Below, in pieces: positions 1 to 10,960 of a stretch of 64,000 bases of DNA. The stretch's first letter is position 1; each line of letters opens with the position of its first letter. The notes under the pieces were generated by a model. The model saw nothing but the letters and a program-made list of their open reading frames with translations, was not told the DNA's origin and did not search any database. The position numbers were made by a program, and so were the translations under genes. Source of the DNA: Panicum virgatum (lineage: Eukaryota; Streptophyta; Magnoliopsida; Poales; Poaceae); contig NC_053153.1 in NCBI RefSeq assembly GCF_016808335.1, positions 15,077,033-15,141,032 on the forward strand. Direction: 5' to 3'.

Positions 1-3
1 TCG

Positions 4-598
4 GTGATGAAAACCGGCGCTGGTGCCGGCCTCCTTTTCATCTCACCCCTCGGAGAACATATGCGATACGTGATACGCCTACACTTCCCTGCGTCAAACA
101 ACATGGCGGAGTATGAGGCCCTCCTCAGTGGCCTCCGCATCGCCATTGAGTTTGGCGTCAAACGCCTCGACGTACGCGGTCACTCTCAACTCATCGTCGA
201 TCAAGTAATGAAGGAGTCTAGCTGTCACGACCCAAAGATGGAGGCGTACTGCAATGCAGTGCGCCGCCTCGAAGACAAGTTCAACGGCCTAGAGCTCAAT
301 CATGTCCCGCGCAAGTACAATGAGGACGCCGACGAATTAGCCAAGATCGCTTCGGGGTGGACCACCGTCCCCCCGAACATCTTCGCTAGCGACATCACCA
401 AGCCCTCCGCCGAATTCAAAGATCCGGCGGAGCCGGGCGTCCACCGGGTCCCCCGGAGGGAACCCCACGGCAGACGGGGTCGAGCCCATGAACATTGACT
501 TCGAGACCACCTCCGCGGACGAGGCCGAAGCAATGGAAGTCGACGAGGCCCCCACTTCACGAGACTGGCGCGTCCAGTACCTTGACTGGATGATTTGA
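4..598 (+). pseudogene. Gypsy pol: RNase H domain, decayed
   Basis: The first ORF (4-498) reads as a retroelement RNase H of the plant gypsy type: an N-x-x-A-E-Y-x-A-L-L-x-G-L helix near residues 32-44, a later D-V-R-G-H-S strand, and K-x-N-x-x-A-D-x-L-A near the end that supplies the late acidic residue. In life it degrades the RNA strand of the RNA/DNA hybrid during reverse transcription. Between about 430 and 488 the frame shifts: frame 1 runs into an Arg-rich tail, while the expected acidic linker continues in frame 2 from 488 and meets a TGA at 596-598. At least one frameshift and one stop therefore separate RNase H from integrase. The start is artificial because the protein begins upstream of the window. 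Confidence 0.85.
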
Positions 599-1802
599 GG
601 GGGCCTACCCTCGAACCGCGCTCAGGCGCAGCGCCTCACCAGGAGGGCCAAGTCCTTCGTTCTAATCGACAACGTGCTATACAAGCGCAGTCCCTCGGGC
701 GTCATGCAGCGATGCATCCCCGTCCCCGAGGGTAAGGAGCTGATCCGCGACATCCACGCCGGCATCTGCGGCCATCACGCTACGCCGCGCACCCTAGTGG
801 GTAACGCGTTTCGGCAAGGTTTTTACTGGCCCGCCGCGGTCGCCGACGCCACCGACGTTGTGCGGACCTGCGAGGGTTGCCAGTTCTATGCGCGAAAAAC
901 ACACCTCCCGGCCCATGCTCTGCAGACCATCCCCATCACGTGGCCGTTTGCCGTGTGGGGACTAGACCTCGTCGGTCCGCTAAAGAAGGCGCCCGGGGGG
1001 CTTCACCCACTTGCTGGTGGCGGTCGACAAATTCTCCAAGTGGATAGAGCCTCGACCCATCGGCAAGATCAAATCCGAGCAAGCAGTCCAATTCTTCACC
1101 GACATCGTCTTCAGGTTCAGGGTCCCGAACTCGATCATCACCGACAACGGCACCCAGTTCACAGGCAAGAAGTTCTTGGCATTCTGCGACAGTTTCCACA
1201 TACGCGTGGACTGGTCGGCTGTGGCACATCCACAGACGAACGGGCAAGTGGAGTGTGCCAATGGCATGATCCTCCAAGGACTGAAGCCAAGGATCTTCAA
1301 GAAGCTAAACAAATTTGGCCGGAGGTTGCTCACGGAGCTACCCTCGGTCATCTGTAGCCTGAGGACGACCCCAAGCAGAGCCACGGGATTTTCCCCGTTC
1401 TTCCTCGTCTATGGCGCCGAGGCCATCCTCCCCACTGACTTGGAGTACGGGTCGCCAAGGCTCAAGGCATACAAAGAGCAACAAAACCAGCAAGCTCGCG
1501 AAGACTCGCTGGATCAAGTGGAAGAGGCTCGAGACGTGGCACTCCTACACTCTGCGCGCTACCAGCAATCCTTGCGAAGATATCAAGCGCAGAGGGTCCG
1601 GCGCCGAGACCTCAACGAAGGAGACTTGGTGCTGAGGCTTCGACAGGACAACAGGGGCCGCCACAAGCTCTCACCACCATGGGAAGGACCGTACATAATC
1701 GTCGAGGTGCTCAAACCCGGCACGTACAAGCTGGCAAACGAAAAAGGCGAAGTCCTCACCAACGCTTGGAACATACAACAGCTACGTCGCTTCTATCCTT
1801 AA
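599..1802 (+). pseudogene. Gypsy pol: integrase, frameshifted
   Basis: The segment starting around 599 carries an H-H-C-C zinc domain (His pair near 751-775, C-E-G-C near 868-882) followed by G-L-D-L-V-G-P, the start of the catalytic core. A run of G at about 990-1000 shifts the frame, and the rest of the core resumes from about 1011: the second catalytic Asp in T-D-N-G-T-Q-F and the Glu in N-G-Q-V-E are present. The C-terminal part (1560-1802) has the gypsy-type L-S-P-P-W-E-G-P-Y motif and ends at TAA 1800-1802. Integrase inserts the cDNA copy into chromosomal DNA. All catalytic residues visible are conserved, so the lesions are probably recent. Confidence 0.88.
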
Positions 1803-2393
1803 AATTTCAAGCTATTTGAACATCGTTTGTACTCACATTTTCAATTTCCCGAAATAGTAAAGTACGCTTTACTTGTTTCTTTTTGGGAACCATCCGGGCC
1901 CTCGAAGGCTAGGATGCGCGCTAACACTAAGGTACGCTCGGCTTTACCCTCGGCAAAGCCGAGCCTTCCTCGGGGGCTACTACGGGGGCAAACCCCCGAA
2001 CGTCCCCAAAAAGTCGCCAATGTTTTTTGAAATATTTTCGTTTTGACCCTAAGCTTCTCGTATCCTTGGAAAAAACGGACGCGAGGCGTAAGCAACTACG
2101 GTATGGGGCCGGCCGAGTCGTGGGGCCGCCTACGCCTCCGGGATACGGCACCCCCCTCACCACCCTACGCCTACGTTGCTTATGATCGCAAACTTCCTCG
2201 CAAATGTTTATCTAAGTCGCATACGAAGAACACGGAAATAAAGTAAAGAAACATAGGCTCGAACGCACAAGGCCTCGACGGGCCACACATTCAAATTACG
2301 AAAATAAGTCTCTTATATTCATAGGATGCGATTACAAAGCGCGACTATGATATATTCACTAATCTATTACATGGGCTTCGAGGCCCAGTCTTC
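1803..2393. other. Gypsy internal non-coding DNA between integrase and antisense gene
   Basis: No coding signal on either strand. It holds a copy of the 12-mer CCTCGGGGGCTA at 1968-1979, identical to the polypurine-like motif beside the 3' LTR, and a GC-rich stretch (1890-2000) in the style of the 7-8.7 kb region of the same element. Confidence 0.5.
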
Positions 2394-5300
2394 CTACAGG
2401 CTACCATCCCCCCCTTGCGAGCCCTCAGGGGCGTCGAATTCGGCGATGGGAGGGATGTCTGCTTCGAGCATCTCGGCGAGGACGGTGGCGAACTCCTCCG
2501 CGGCTTCGTCGGCTTCGTCCATAATGGCCGACGCGGCTTCCGCATCAGCATCATCGGGAACGACGTACCCCGACGACACCCTCTGGAGATCCATGAGGTA
2601 ATGCGTCGAGGCCACGGCGAGAGCCCGCAAGACACCGAGGCGGAAGTTGCTCTTGGCGTGTTCGGCAATCCGGCCGCCTAGCGCGCGCAGGCGGCTGATC
2701 ACCGAACTGCCCGAGACGGCACCCTCCCCCTCGAGCTCTTGACACACGCTCACGGCGGTCTGCTCCAGCTCAGCAAACTCCATCTGTGCCGCCATGAGCG
2801 CGGTGTGGACCGCTTCCTTCGCCGCGGTCTCGTCCGCCACCTTCTGCCTCAGCTCTGAGCAATGGAAATCAACGTCAGCTACGAAAAGAAACAAATCGGC
2901 GAAAACTCGAAGGTATTTACCCGTGATACTTTTCTGCGCCTCCTCCCTCTGGGTCCGGGCAGCCTCTTCAAGCGAGGACAAGGAGGCTTCCTTCTCCCTA
3001 AGAGCGGCCCCTACGTTTTGGAGGGCCACCTCCTTCCCCTCGAGGGCCTCGCCCTTTTCCCGGAGGGTCCCGGTGAGCGCAACCACGGCCACCTCCTTGT
3101 GAAGGAGCTCGGCCTTCTGCTGCTCGAAAATTGTGCTGAGGCGCTGCAGCTCGATGCTCTACGCTTCATCCTCCCGAGCCTTCTCCTCGAGCGCCGTCCG
3201 GAGGCGTTGCAGCTCGGCAGCTTGCGCCTCGGTCTCCAGAGCCTTCTGCTCCGCTGTCGCCCTCTGGACGTCCCGCTCATCGGCAACCCGCACCAGTTCT
3301 TCCTCCAGCGCCTGCTGACGTGCTCCCAGATCCGCCATTTTCGTATTGGCATCAATGTTCTTGAGCACCAGCTCGGCGTTATGCTGCCCGAGCTGGCTCA
3401 TCTGGGAGTATAGCCGGGTCATCTCGGCGCTCTTTGCGCACGAGATGTCCCACAGCTGCTGCAAAAGGAAGGACGTGGGTAAAGACACGTTAAAGTTAAA
3501 CCGAATCCGAGCAATTTTTGGGGGAAAATATTTACCTGGCTGACCTGGTAATCCGCATCTTGGTGGAGCTAGAAGGCGCGGTCGAGGGCTTGCAAGATCT
3601 CGCGACCGACGCGCATCTGTGCGTTCCAGGCTTCCTCCCCCTCTTGCTCCTTGCGGAGGAACTCCGAGGGGACCCCGGACGGGACGATCGCCCCGAGATG
3701 GCCCCCCTCGGAAGTCCCCGCCTCGAGCGTGCCCGCGCTGGCCGACGCGAACTCGGCGATGTGCGCGGCTGCGCTTGCCGCAACAGCGGGGTCGATGTCC
3801 ATCGAGTCCCCGTACTCCTCGCTGCTGTCCGGCAGCTCCACCATCGCTGCCACGCTCCCTTGCGCTGTTGGCACGGGCACTACCGCGACAATACCCTCGT
3901 CCCGGGCCTCGTTGGGCTCCGAGACGGGGGCTCCCTCCACCACTGGCGCCCCTTGCGCTGTCTCTTCCTCTGCGACGCCCTCGCCCTCGACCCTCGGGGG
4001 CTCGGGGACGAGGGTGTCCTTCTCTTCTTGGCCGGCAGGGCGCTCCTGCGCGCCCTCGCCGGTTTCTCCTTCCGTATCCGGTCGGGCGGCGCTGGCCGCG
4101 TCGCCCCGACCGGCCTCAACTTCAGTGACTGCTAGGGTGGTGCTGCCCTGATCGGCCTCCTCGGCATCGGTAGCCTGAGCGGCCGCTTCGGCACCGCTCT
4201 GGCCGGCGTCGCCCTCCTCTTGTACTCGGGCTTGCTGGGCCGCCTGGGCCCCTCGGGCCACGGCCGCCCGCAGCTTCACCGCCTCCGCCACGAGGTCCAC
4301 GGCAGGCAGGGGCTGCGGCGCTGTGTGCGGCGTGCTGCATGCCCCGGTCTTGAGGGCCTTGGCCGGAGCAAGCTGCACCGCATCCTTGGGGACGGCCCCG
4401 GGGCTGGAAATCAAGGAACACAAGTTGAGGATAACGGGATCGGGAAATCCACCAAACATGCAACAAAAACGAAACCGAAGTTTGCTTACCCGGATCGAGC
4501 ACTCATGCTCCGCTTCCTCGTCGCGCTTCTTCGGGCTCGAGTCACCATGCCGCCCCTCGAAGACTGCCCCGAAGGCGCCCCCCTCGTGTCGGCGTGGTGA
4601 CTCGAGGCTGCCAGCACGGACGACTCCTCGCCCGCCGCAGCCTCTTCGCCATGGACCAGCGCCTGGGGCACGGGCGTCTCCTCACCGGCTGCCAGAGCCG
4701 ACGACCCCCGCTCAGCCCCCTCGAGGGATGGGTGCGCCGAGGACTCTACCGCAGCCCTTTTCTCTGCCGCCGCCGGCCGGCTCCCCCTCGTCGTCGTCCC
4801 ACAGGTAGAACGGCGGGGGGCTCGCGCCCGCAGCTTCCCCATCGCCCCTAGGAGCGTGGTCCTCGGCGTCCGAGGCCACCTCCTCGTCCTCCTCCGAGGA
4901 CTCGGGCGTGGCGGGCCGCGGTTTTCCCTCCACGCGAGCGAGCTTGCATGCTTTGTCGTGCTTCGCCTTCCTTTTCCTCTTCCTCTCGACCTTTGCCTCT
5001 GCCGCGTCCTTCTACCTTTTCATCTTCTCTGCGTGGAGGCGATTGATCAGGCGTTGTTCCGGGACCGGGGGCTTCGAGATGCCGCTCCTCAACCCCTGCA
5101 AAGCATGCCCGAGACGGAGTTAGGAAAAGAGGGCTACACAACACACACCGGATTCGAAGTCAAAACTTACCAGAGAAATGTACCCCGGCTCGGGGCGCAT
5201 CTTGATCCTCTAGAGATCCTCGGGATTCTGAGGGAACTCCGCCACCGCGTACTTCGCCCTCCGTGCGGCGGTGGTGTGGGAAAGCAGCTTGTTCGACGTC

Positions 5301-6123
5301 CTCGAGCCCTCCACCTGGCTCCCGGGGGTGAGCTGGAAAATCGGCAGGGCCCTCTCCACGAGAGGGATCACCCTCTGCCGGTGGAAGTTCGCGATGACGG
5401 CCGCCGCCGTCAACCCCTTCCTCGCCAGGTGCGCCAGCGAGTCGGTGAGGCCCTCGAGCTTGTCCTATTGCGCCTGGGGCGACACCCCCAATCCCACTTC
5501 GCCGGTCGCTCCCGGAGCACCCTGTTGGTGAACGCCGGGAGCGCGCCACGGTAGTTCTGAAGGTAGAACCACCCTCGGCTCCACCCGGCGTTGTTTGTCA
5601 TCATCTTGCTGTGGATGTAGAGGTTCCTCCGGGAGTGACGCACGTGGAACGTCAGGCCGCCGGCGCGCGCAAACCGTCTCGGTTGGCCCCGCCCGCTCTC
5701 AACGAAGAGTTCGCCGCGGAACAGGTGGATCCAGAGATCCCAGTGCACCTCTGTCCCAAGGTACCCCTCGCAGACGGCGACGAAGACTGCCGCCTGCGAG
5801 ATGGCGTTGGGGCTGAAGTTGTGCAGCTCCGCTCCGTAATAGTCGCACAACGCCCTCATAAATATGCTGACGGGGATGCCGAAGCCTCGCTCGTGGAGGC
5901 GCACGAAGCTCACGACATAGCCTTGCGGGGGCTTCGGCTCGCTCTCGTCCGAGTGTGGGGAAATCCACGCCGGCGCCCCCGAGTCGGAGTTCCGCGGCAG
6001 CAACCGGTCGGCGACCAGCTGCTCCAGAACCGCCACAGTGGCGGAGGACTTCCCCCACGGCAAAGGCTCCTGGATGTCCGAAATGTCTTCAATTCGAGGG
6101 GGAATGAGGGAGCGAAAGCTCTG
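2394..6123 (-). pseudogene. Antisense accessory gene of the gypsy element (putative gypsy-type transposon domain plus coiled coil)
   Basis: Reading leftwards from about 6123, the first part (6123-5410) matches the plant domain known as 'putative gypsy type transposon' (PF04195, Transposase_28), recognised from its F-V-R-L-H-E-R-G-F-G-I-P core and the later W-F-Y-L-Q-N-Y segment. The same family continues in another frame at 5413-5210, so there is a frameshift near 5460 plus stops. A donor-like CTG|GTAAGT at 5171/5170 and an acceptor before 5095 suggest introns. Downstream exons are an Ala/Glu-rich acidic low-complexity region (about 4459-3569) and a long Glu/Ala/Leu/Lys coiled coil (3488-3159 and 3092-2394). 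No ATG is visible in frame upstream of 6063; an in-frame TAG lies just before 6123. Function is unknown; such ORFs are carried antisense by large grass gypsy elements. The gene seems broken here. Exon limits are approximate. Confidence 0.7.
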
Positions 6124-6153
6124 GGATGGCTAAGGTGCTCTTTCTCTCTCTTG

Positions 6154-6173
6154 TCTCTCTCTCTCTCTCTCTC
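6154..6173. repeat. (TC)n microsatellite
   Basis: Ten TC units, with further CT-rich sequence on both sides (6140-6185). On the minus strand it is a GA tract just upstream of the antisense gene, where a leader would lie. Confidence 0.85.
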
Positions 6174-6325
6174 CTCTTCCTCCTTCCGCTCTTGGCTGCG
6201 GGCTCAGGATGTAGGGGAGGCGGAGAAGGCGAAGCAGGATGAAGGCAAATGGCCAGGTGAGCCCAAACACCCCCTTTCTTCTCATTTTTTATTCACCATG
6301 ACGGGCGCAGCCGCGGCCACGGCCC

Positions 6326-6354
6326 AAATCTACCACATTGAATGTGGTAGATTT
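6326..6354. repeat. Perfect 14-bp inverted repeat with 1-nt spacer
   Basis: AAATCTACCACATT (6326-6339), G at 6340, AATGTGGTAGATTT (6341-6354). It is a perfect palindrome outside the spacer, upstream of the antisense gene and inside the element's non-coding tail. It could form a hairpin or serve as a dimeric protein site; function unknown. Confidence 0.85.
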
Positions 6355-8711
6355 CGCTATCGCTGACGGCTGGGTCCCACGACCGCGGAGTCTCCCACGC
6401 GCGCACGCAGCAATAACTGCGGCACGGTAATCGGCGGGCGCGGCGCGACTGTTGCGCTATCCCATCCGTCAGCCGCCGCCCACGCCGTTTTGTCTGCCCG
6501 AGGCTGTCGCCTGAAAAGGCGCGCCCGCACCGCACAAATCGGGCCACATCGCCCACTACCAGTGGAAGACCCGCGCGCGTGACTCGCGACTCCGCGTCGT
6601 TTTTGAATCAAGACGGAATACTCCTTCAGGGGTCCCTTTACCCTCGATGGAATCGCATTTCGAGGCCTTACTGATCAGGGGTTCGAAACCTGGCCTTTTG
6701 GAGGTTCGACAGGCGCCCCAGATCACCAGAGTCAGGGACTGCAGGGATGGGCCGTACAAGCCACCCTCGAACGCGGAGTTCGAGACATCCTACGCAGTGT
6801 TCAACGCCAGCCGAGGGTGCCTAGAAGGGGGATCCCATCGAGGGAGAGCATCGAGCCCTCGGACCCTATCGAATGGGTCCGAGCCCCGCCTATCGAACCT
6901 TCGCAAGCGCTTTATGTGACGTGTCTATGGACCACGAGCCGACCCCTATCGAACGGGGAACGGACGTCCGCTTGAACAACGTGCTAATAGCTCACTAAAG
7001 CAGCCATAGCTCGCGGCCCGGGCATGGGTAGCATGGTGCGCTTCACCCCTCCTCCCTGCGGAAGGGCGACGAGGGTCGTAATCGAAGTCGAGGGTTCCCC
7101 TGAACTGCCTTCACACGGGCCTGGGCTCGGGGGCTCCTCGCACACCACGGTTCAAACCGCACCCTCGAATAAGTCGACGACCGTCAATTGTGAAGCTCCA
7201 TGTGTCTAACCAAATCCTCCGCTATTGACGTGCGCTCTCCTACTAGTTAAGCTGAACGCCGGGCCGCTGTACCAGCACTGAGAGTGCCGAGGGTGGCTGA
7301 AAGAGTGCCGATGCCGGCTGAAAAAGATGCTGGACGGCCGCCCAGTAAGGCCACCCAGTGGGACAATGTTTATAGCCCTTGGACGAGCACAAACTCTCCT
7401 CCAAGGCCTCGGGGGCTACACCCGCGGGTGCGCTGACGCACCCCCGCGAAGGAGACTTCACACATATTCGAGGGTCGTAACTCTCTGTACACCCCTATAC
7501 CCTCGGTAATCCTCCCCGTAGAGGAGAAAGGGGACTTTATTGCTCAATGCAAATAAAGATTACAAAGGGTTACCGGCGCGAAGCCATCAAAAGATACAAA
7601 CACATTGCCACCTACGTGGTAATTTTCCCTGTCTTGGGGAGGAACGAGTGACAAAGAAAGGCACCGAGCCCCTGGCTGACGCGGTGGCCAGGCTGCTAGG
7701 GATGCGAGAAGCAGCCCCCAGACCTCACGGGTCCAGCGGGACGCTCTCCTCGCAAGCCTTCTTCTAGCGTCTCCTCCACCGAAGACCACGCGGGGGGTCG
7801 AGCTGGCGGACAGCACCCTCCGCACCATCTCCCCGAGAGCAACCTTGTTGCCGGGGGGGACGATACGAAAAACAGCCGCCAGACCTGGCGCCAGCGCCAC
7901 GGTCAGGCGTCTCCATCCTCCTTCAGGCTAGGGGACATCTCAGGAGCAGGACCCCACGGGCCCAATGCTCTTCTGCTGATCCCACCTAAGCTGAGGGATG
8001 GAGCGCACGCCCACTCCGGTCTCCCCCCACCGCTCGCAAGCATTCTTCTAGCGCCAAAAGCCTAAAAAGGACATGCCGCCCCATCCGGGGGCCGGTCACA
8101 AAAAGGCAAAGTAAACATTACAAGATTTAGGCGATGCCGGAAGAAAGAGCTGGGAGGTTGGAGAAGAAGGGGAATCTCACGATCCCTATTTATAGCTGTG
8201 CCGGGCACAAAGCTTCAAAGCTTGTCGAAGAGTAGAGGCTTTGTATCGCCCGTGACGATGCGGCACCACACGAGCAAAGGATGACCTCGGTCACCGCGCC
8301 GAGACACGACCAAACGAAATAAAGCGGAGCTGAGCCCCTGGACGCTAAGCGGTGCAGCGTCGGCTCTGGACGGCTGCCCTCGAACGGCGCACCGCAAAGC
8401 AACCAGGAATGCCGGGGCCAAAGCCCTACGTGCGGGATAGCGCGATGAAAGCACCAGCTGCCAGGCAGCAGGCGCCGCCGTCGTCCTGGCCCCCCTCAGC
8501 GCGCGGACACGTCTTGTCCTTCAAACAAACAAACAAAGAGGCGCGCGCCTCGAAGTACTCCTCCCGCGGGCGTACTACCCCGACCGGTGAGTTGTCACAT
8601 CCGCCGGGCTGGCGCTCAGGCGCGTCTGGCGGGGGCGCGGCATTGACCGATCACGTCAAAGGGGGAAATCGCCGAATCACCCTTTGGCCGAATCCTTTGA
8701 CTCAACCAAAG
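6355..8711. other. Gypsy 3' internal non-coding region
   Basis: About 2.4 kb with no supportable coding sequence; short ORFs here have no recognisable domain. Sequence is GC-rich with many 'ccctcgaa/tcgaggg' words. A second exact copy of CCTCGGGGGCTA lies at 7407-7418. A stretch around 8170-8190 reads 'ccctatttatagctgtgccgggc', a possible TATA element, but no gene follows that I can recognise. Confidence 0.5.
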
Positions 8712-8724
8712 CCTCGGGGGCTAT
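8712..8724 (+). promoter_or_regulatory. Polypurine-tract-like primer site beside 3' LTR
   Basis: CCTCGGGGGCTA followed by one T directly precedes the TG that starts the LTR. In LTR elements the plus-strand DNA primer is a purine-rich tract at exactly this place. The match is short (a G run within a mixed context), so the assignment rests on position. The same 12-mer occurs at 1968 and 7407. Confidence 0.6.
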
Positions 8725-8907
8725 TGTTGGGTACCACGATTAGGGACATCCTAATCGAGGTACTGAGATCGCTTTAAAAATGCAAGCACCTGTCAAAACA
8801 ACTGGGCCCACAAAGTCCCACGGCCCGCTTCCCATTCGGAAGAAAGGAAAGGACTCAAAGAAGCCCAGCGTGCGGCCCATTCACATCCCCCTTGAACCCG
8901 CGGAACA

Positions 8908-9017
8908 ATCTCCGCCTCGCTCGAGGGTCCCTCTCGGGCCCGCTGGACAATCTCCGCCTCGCTCGAGGGTAGCGGATCTACCCTCGAAAGGGTAAGCCAT
9001 CTCCGCCTCGCTCGAGG
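8908..9017 (+). repeat. Three direct repeats in the LTR U3
   Basis: The 19-mer ATCTCCGCCTCGCTCGAGG occurs at 8908-8926, 8950-8968 and 8999-9017 (spacings 42 and 49 bp). The first two units also share about 20 bp of flanking sequence, so this is a decaying 42-bp tandem repeat. U3 repeats in LTRs often act as enhancer-like elements; that role is inferred. Confidence 0.8.
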
Positions 9018-9753
9018 CCACCCCTCGGCACAAGGGACAAACAGCCCTGCTGCCCAAACCACTCGCCGTACGAAGGCATTAAAGGCCAACCACTCCGCCA
9101 CGGCGCCCAGGACAGTCGGCGTCAGGCCGCCACTCCAACAGTAGATGTGACCGGGGTCCCATCCGCCGACTTCGGCCACCGCTCCTCCATCCCGGAGGCT
9201 ATAGCAGCACTGTAGGACATGCGACGCGGGACAAGACAGGCTCGGCACTGCTCCCGTTACTGTTCTGCCGACACCGACCATCCGAACTCGCCTCCCACTG
9301 GGGAAGGGGTCCGGCGACGTCACGTGTCCCTCCGAGAGGGACGCTCAGCACGCACGGGCGGAGCCCCGGACCTCCCCCCTTGAGGAGTCCGGGACCTCCA
9401 CGCGTCCCCCGGACCTCCTAGTGTGCACGCCCGCATTCCGACCAGGGGGTCCGGGGCCGCCGCGCGCCCTACTGCCGCTGGTGCATGCAAGACCCTAGTC
9501 CGCAGGGCCCACCAAATGACACCGCGCCGTATATAGAAGACCATACATCAGCGACGACCACGCCGCCTGCAGGGACACTGCAGGACGACCGGCGCGATCT
9601 TCGCAGGACCAGGGACGATATCCAGGACGATTGCGACGCGCGCCGCCTTCCCACAGTGTACTTCCTACAAGTGTCCGACCACTGTACCCCCGCGATTCAG
9701 GGGAAAACGACGACTTCCACGCCCCACTCATGTGCCCCGTCCCTCCTTGTAAC

Positions 9754-9760
9754 TATAAAA
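9754..9760 (+). promoter_or_regulatory. LTR TATA box
   Basis: TATAAAA followed by GGAGGAGGCGGGC, then a pyrimidine-rich stretch (ctctctctctggttt) starting about 25-30 bp downstream where transcription and the R region would start. A weaker candidate, CCGTATATAG, lies at 9527. Confidence 0.6.
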
Positions 9761-10149
9761 GGAGGAGGCGGGCTTCCTTTAGCTCTCTCTCTGGTTTTTC
9801 TCTCGTACTAGCACTCTCCCTCTCTGAGGACGCTCAGACGCTCCCAGAGGCGATCCATTATCGCTTGCGCTCCGGCATCCCTATTCGCCACGTTCAACCC
9901 CTCTTCTAGTAGAGACTTGGGAGCTTCCCTCCCTCTCTCGCCTCGCTTGTACCCCTACTACAAGCACTCCGGGTGCAAGATAATACAGTGCCCTCGCACA
10001 ACCCCTTTGCTGGACGTACGGCCCCGCGGCCGAAACCAGGATAAACCGTGCGTTACTGTGTTGCCTCTTGCATCATCATTTGGGACGAGGAATCACGCAG
10101 CATTTACTAGTTGGGATTCTGCCCCCCCCCCCGGGTCGGGACACCGACA

Positions 10150-10686
10150 AAAACTATATTTATCATGAGATAGCATAATGCACTTTGGGGGAAGGATGCT
10201 TTTGCATAAATACAACTGTGTAATGAGAATGGGGAGGGCCAAACTGCACTGAACAGAAAAATTTGTGCAAGCAACATTAAACCCAAATATGCCAAAAATT
10301 GGGTTCTAATATAGTACTCCTACCTTAATATTATTCTTTGCATTTTGTATCCCTCGTTCAAACTTTGTTAGGTATTTTTTATGTCCTGCTATTTTTGTGC
10401 CATGAACCTGCCCCGCTCCCAGATTATAGTGCTTTCTTATAGGTTTGAATCATGAAACACATAGGAACTGTTTTCGCTCTGCCACCCTCCCAGAATTGTA
10501 CTGGTGATTGACATGTCTTCTTACGGTTTGGAACCTGGAAACAACAGGACATGATCTGTTGGTTTATACTAGGGAGGGCTTCTATTAGCTGTTATATACC
10601 AAGATAGCAGGTAAGATTTCTGTCACATCCAGCACAGATAGTATCTGTATACCCTGACAGAAACAGAAGGCAAATTTTGCGTCAAC
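10150..10686. other. Intergenic DNA, no feature seen
   Basis: AT-rich unique-looking sequence right of the LTR. No coding domain on either strand. Confidence 0.5.
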
Positions 10687-10960
10687 GAGTGTGTTTAGAT
10701 GCCCAAAAACACCCCAAAAATCCAAACATTTCATCACATCTCCATCACATCGAAACATTAAATATAGCAAATGACTCATGCATGGAGTACTAAATGTAGT
10801 TAAATTAAAAAATTAATTGCATAGTTTTGATGTACGTTGCGAGACGAATCTTTTGAGCTAGTTAGATCATGGTAGGACAATATTTACCACAAACAAACAA
10901 AAATGCTACAATGTCCGATGTGACTTTTTCTCCTATTTTTCCAGGGATCTAAACACAGCC
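10687..10960. mobile_element. MITE (family with GTGTTTAGAT ends)
   Basis: The ends are inverted: left GTGTGTTTAGATGCCC and, reversed, right GGCTGTGTTTAGATCCC. The interior has the common grass-MITE words 'gagacgaatcttttgagc', 'agttagatcatg' and 'ggacaatatttaccacaaacaaac'. Length about 274 bp, non-coding. It is related to the elements at 20239 and 27394 by these ends. The exact ends and target duplication are unclear. Confidence 0.65.

Larger units (their letters stand above)
1..10149 (+). mobile_element. Ty3/Gypsy LTR retrotransposon, 3' portion (5' part outside window)
   Basis: The order RNase H, zinc-binding integrase, long non-coding region, purine-rich tract and LTR read on the + strand is that of a Ty3/Gypsy (Metaviridae-type) element; 5' LTR, gag, protease and most of reverse transcriptase lie left of the window. 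The 3' LTR starts TGTTGG at 8725 and ends CCGACA at 10149. The region between integrase and LTR is about 6.9 kb, far longer than in a compact gypsy element, and contains a spliced-looking antisense gene, as known for some large grass gypsy families. Frameshifts and stops in pol show that this copy is no longer autonomous. The target duplication cannot be tested because the left end is missing. Confidence 0.93.
8725..10149 (+). repeat. 3' LTR of the gypsy element (about 1425 bp)
   Basis: It starts TGTTGGG and ends CCGACA, so the ends are TG...CA and the terminal TGT/ACA are inverted. The PPT-like tract abuts the left end and AT-rich unrelated DNA starts at 10150. It contains three copies of a 19-bp direct repeat (8908-9017), a TATAAAAGG promoter element at 9754, and CT-rich leader-like sequence after it. 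The 5' LTR is outside the window, so exact ends rest on the terminal motifs and the change in composition. Confidence 0.85.

Noticed and set aside
4..1357. Reading the gypsy pol region as an expressed host gene
   Set aside because: Frameshifts, a stop and the LTR context show it to be a decayed retroelement.
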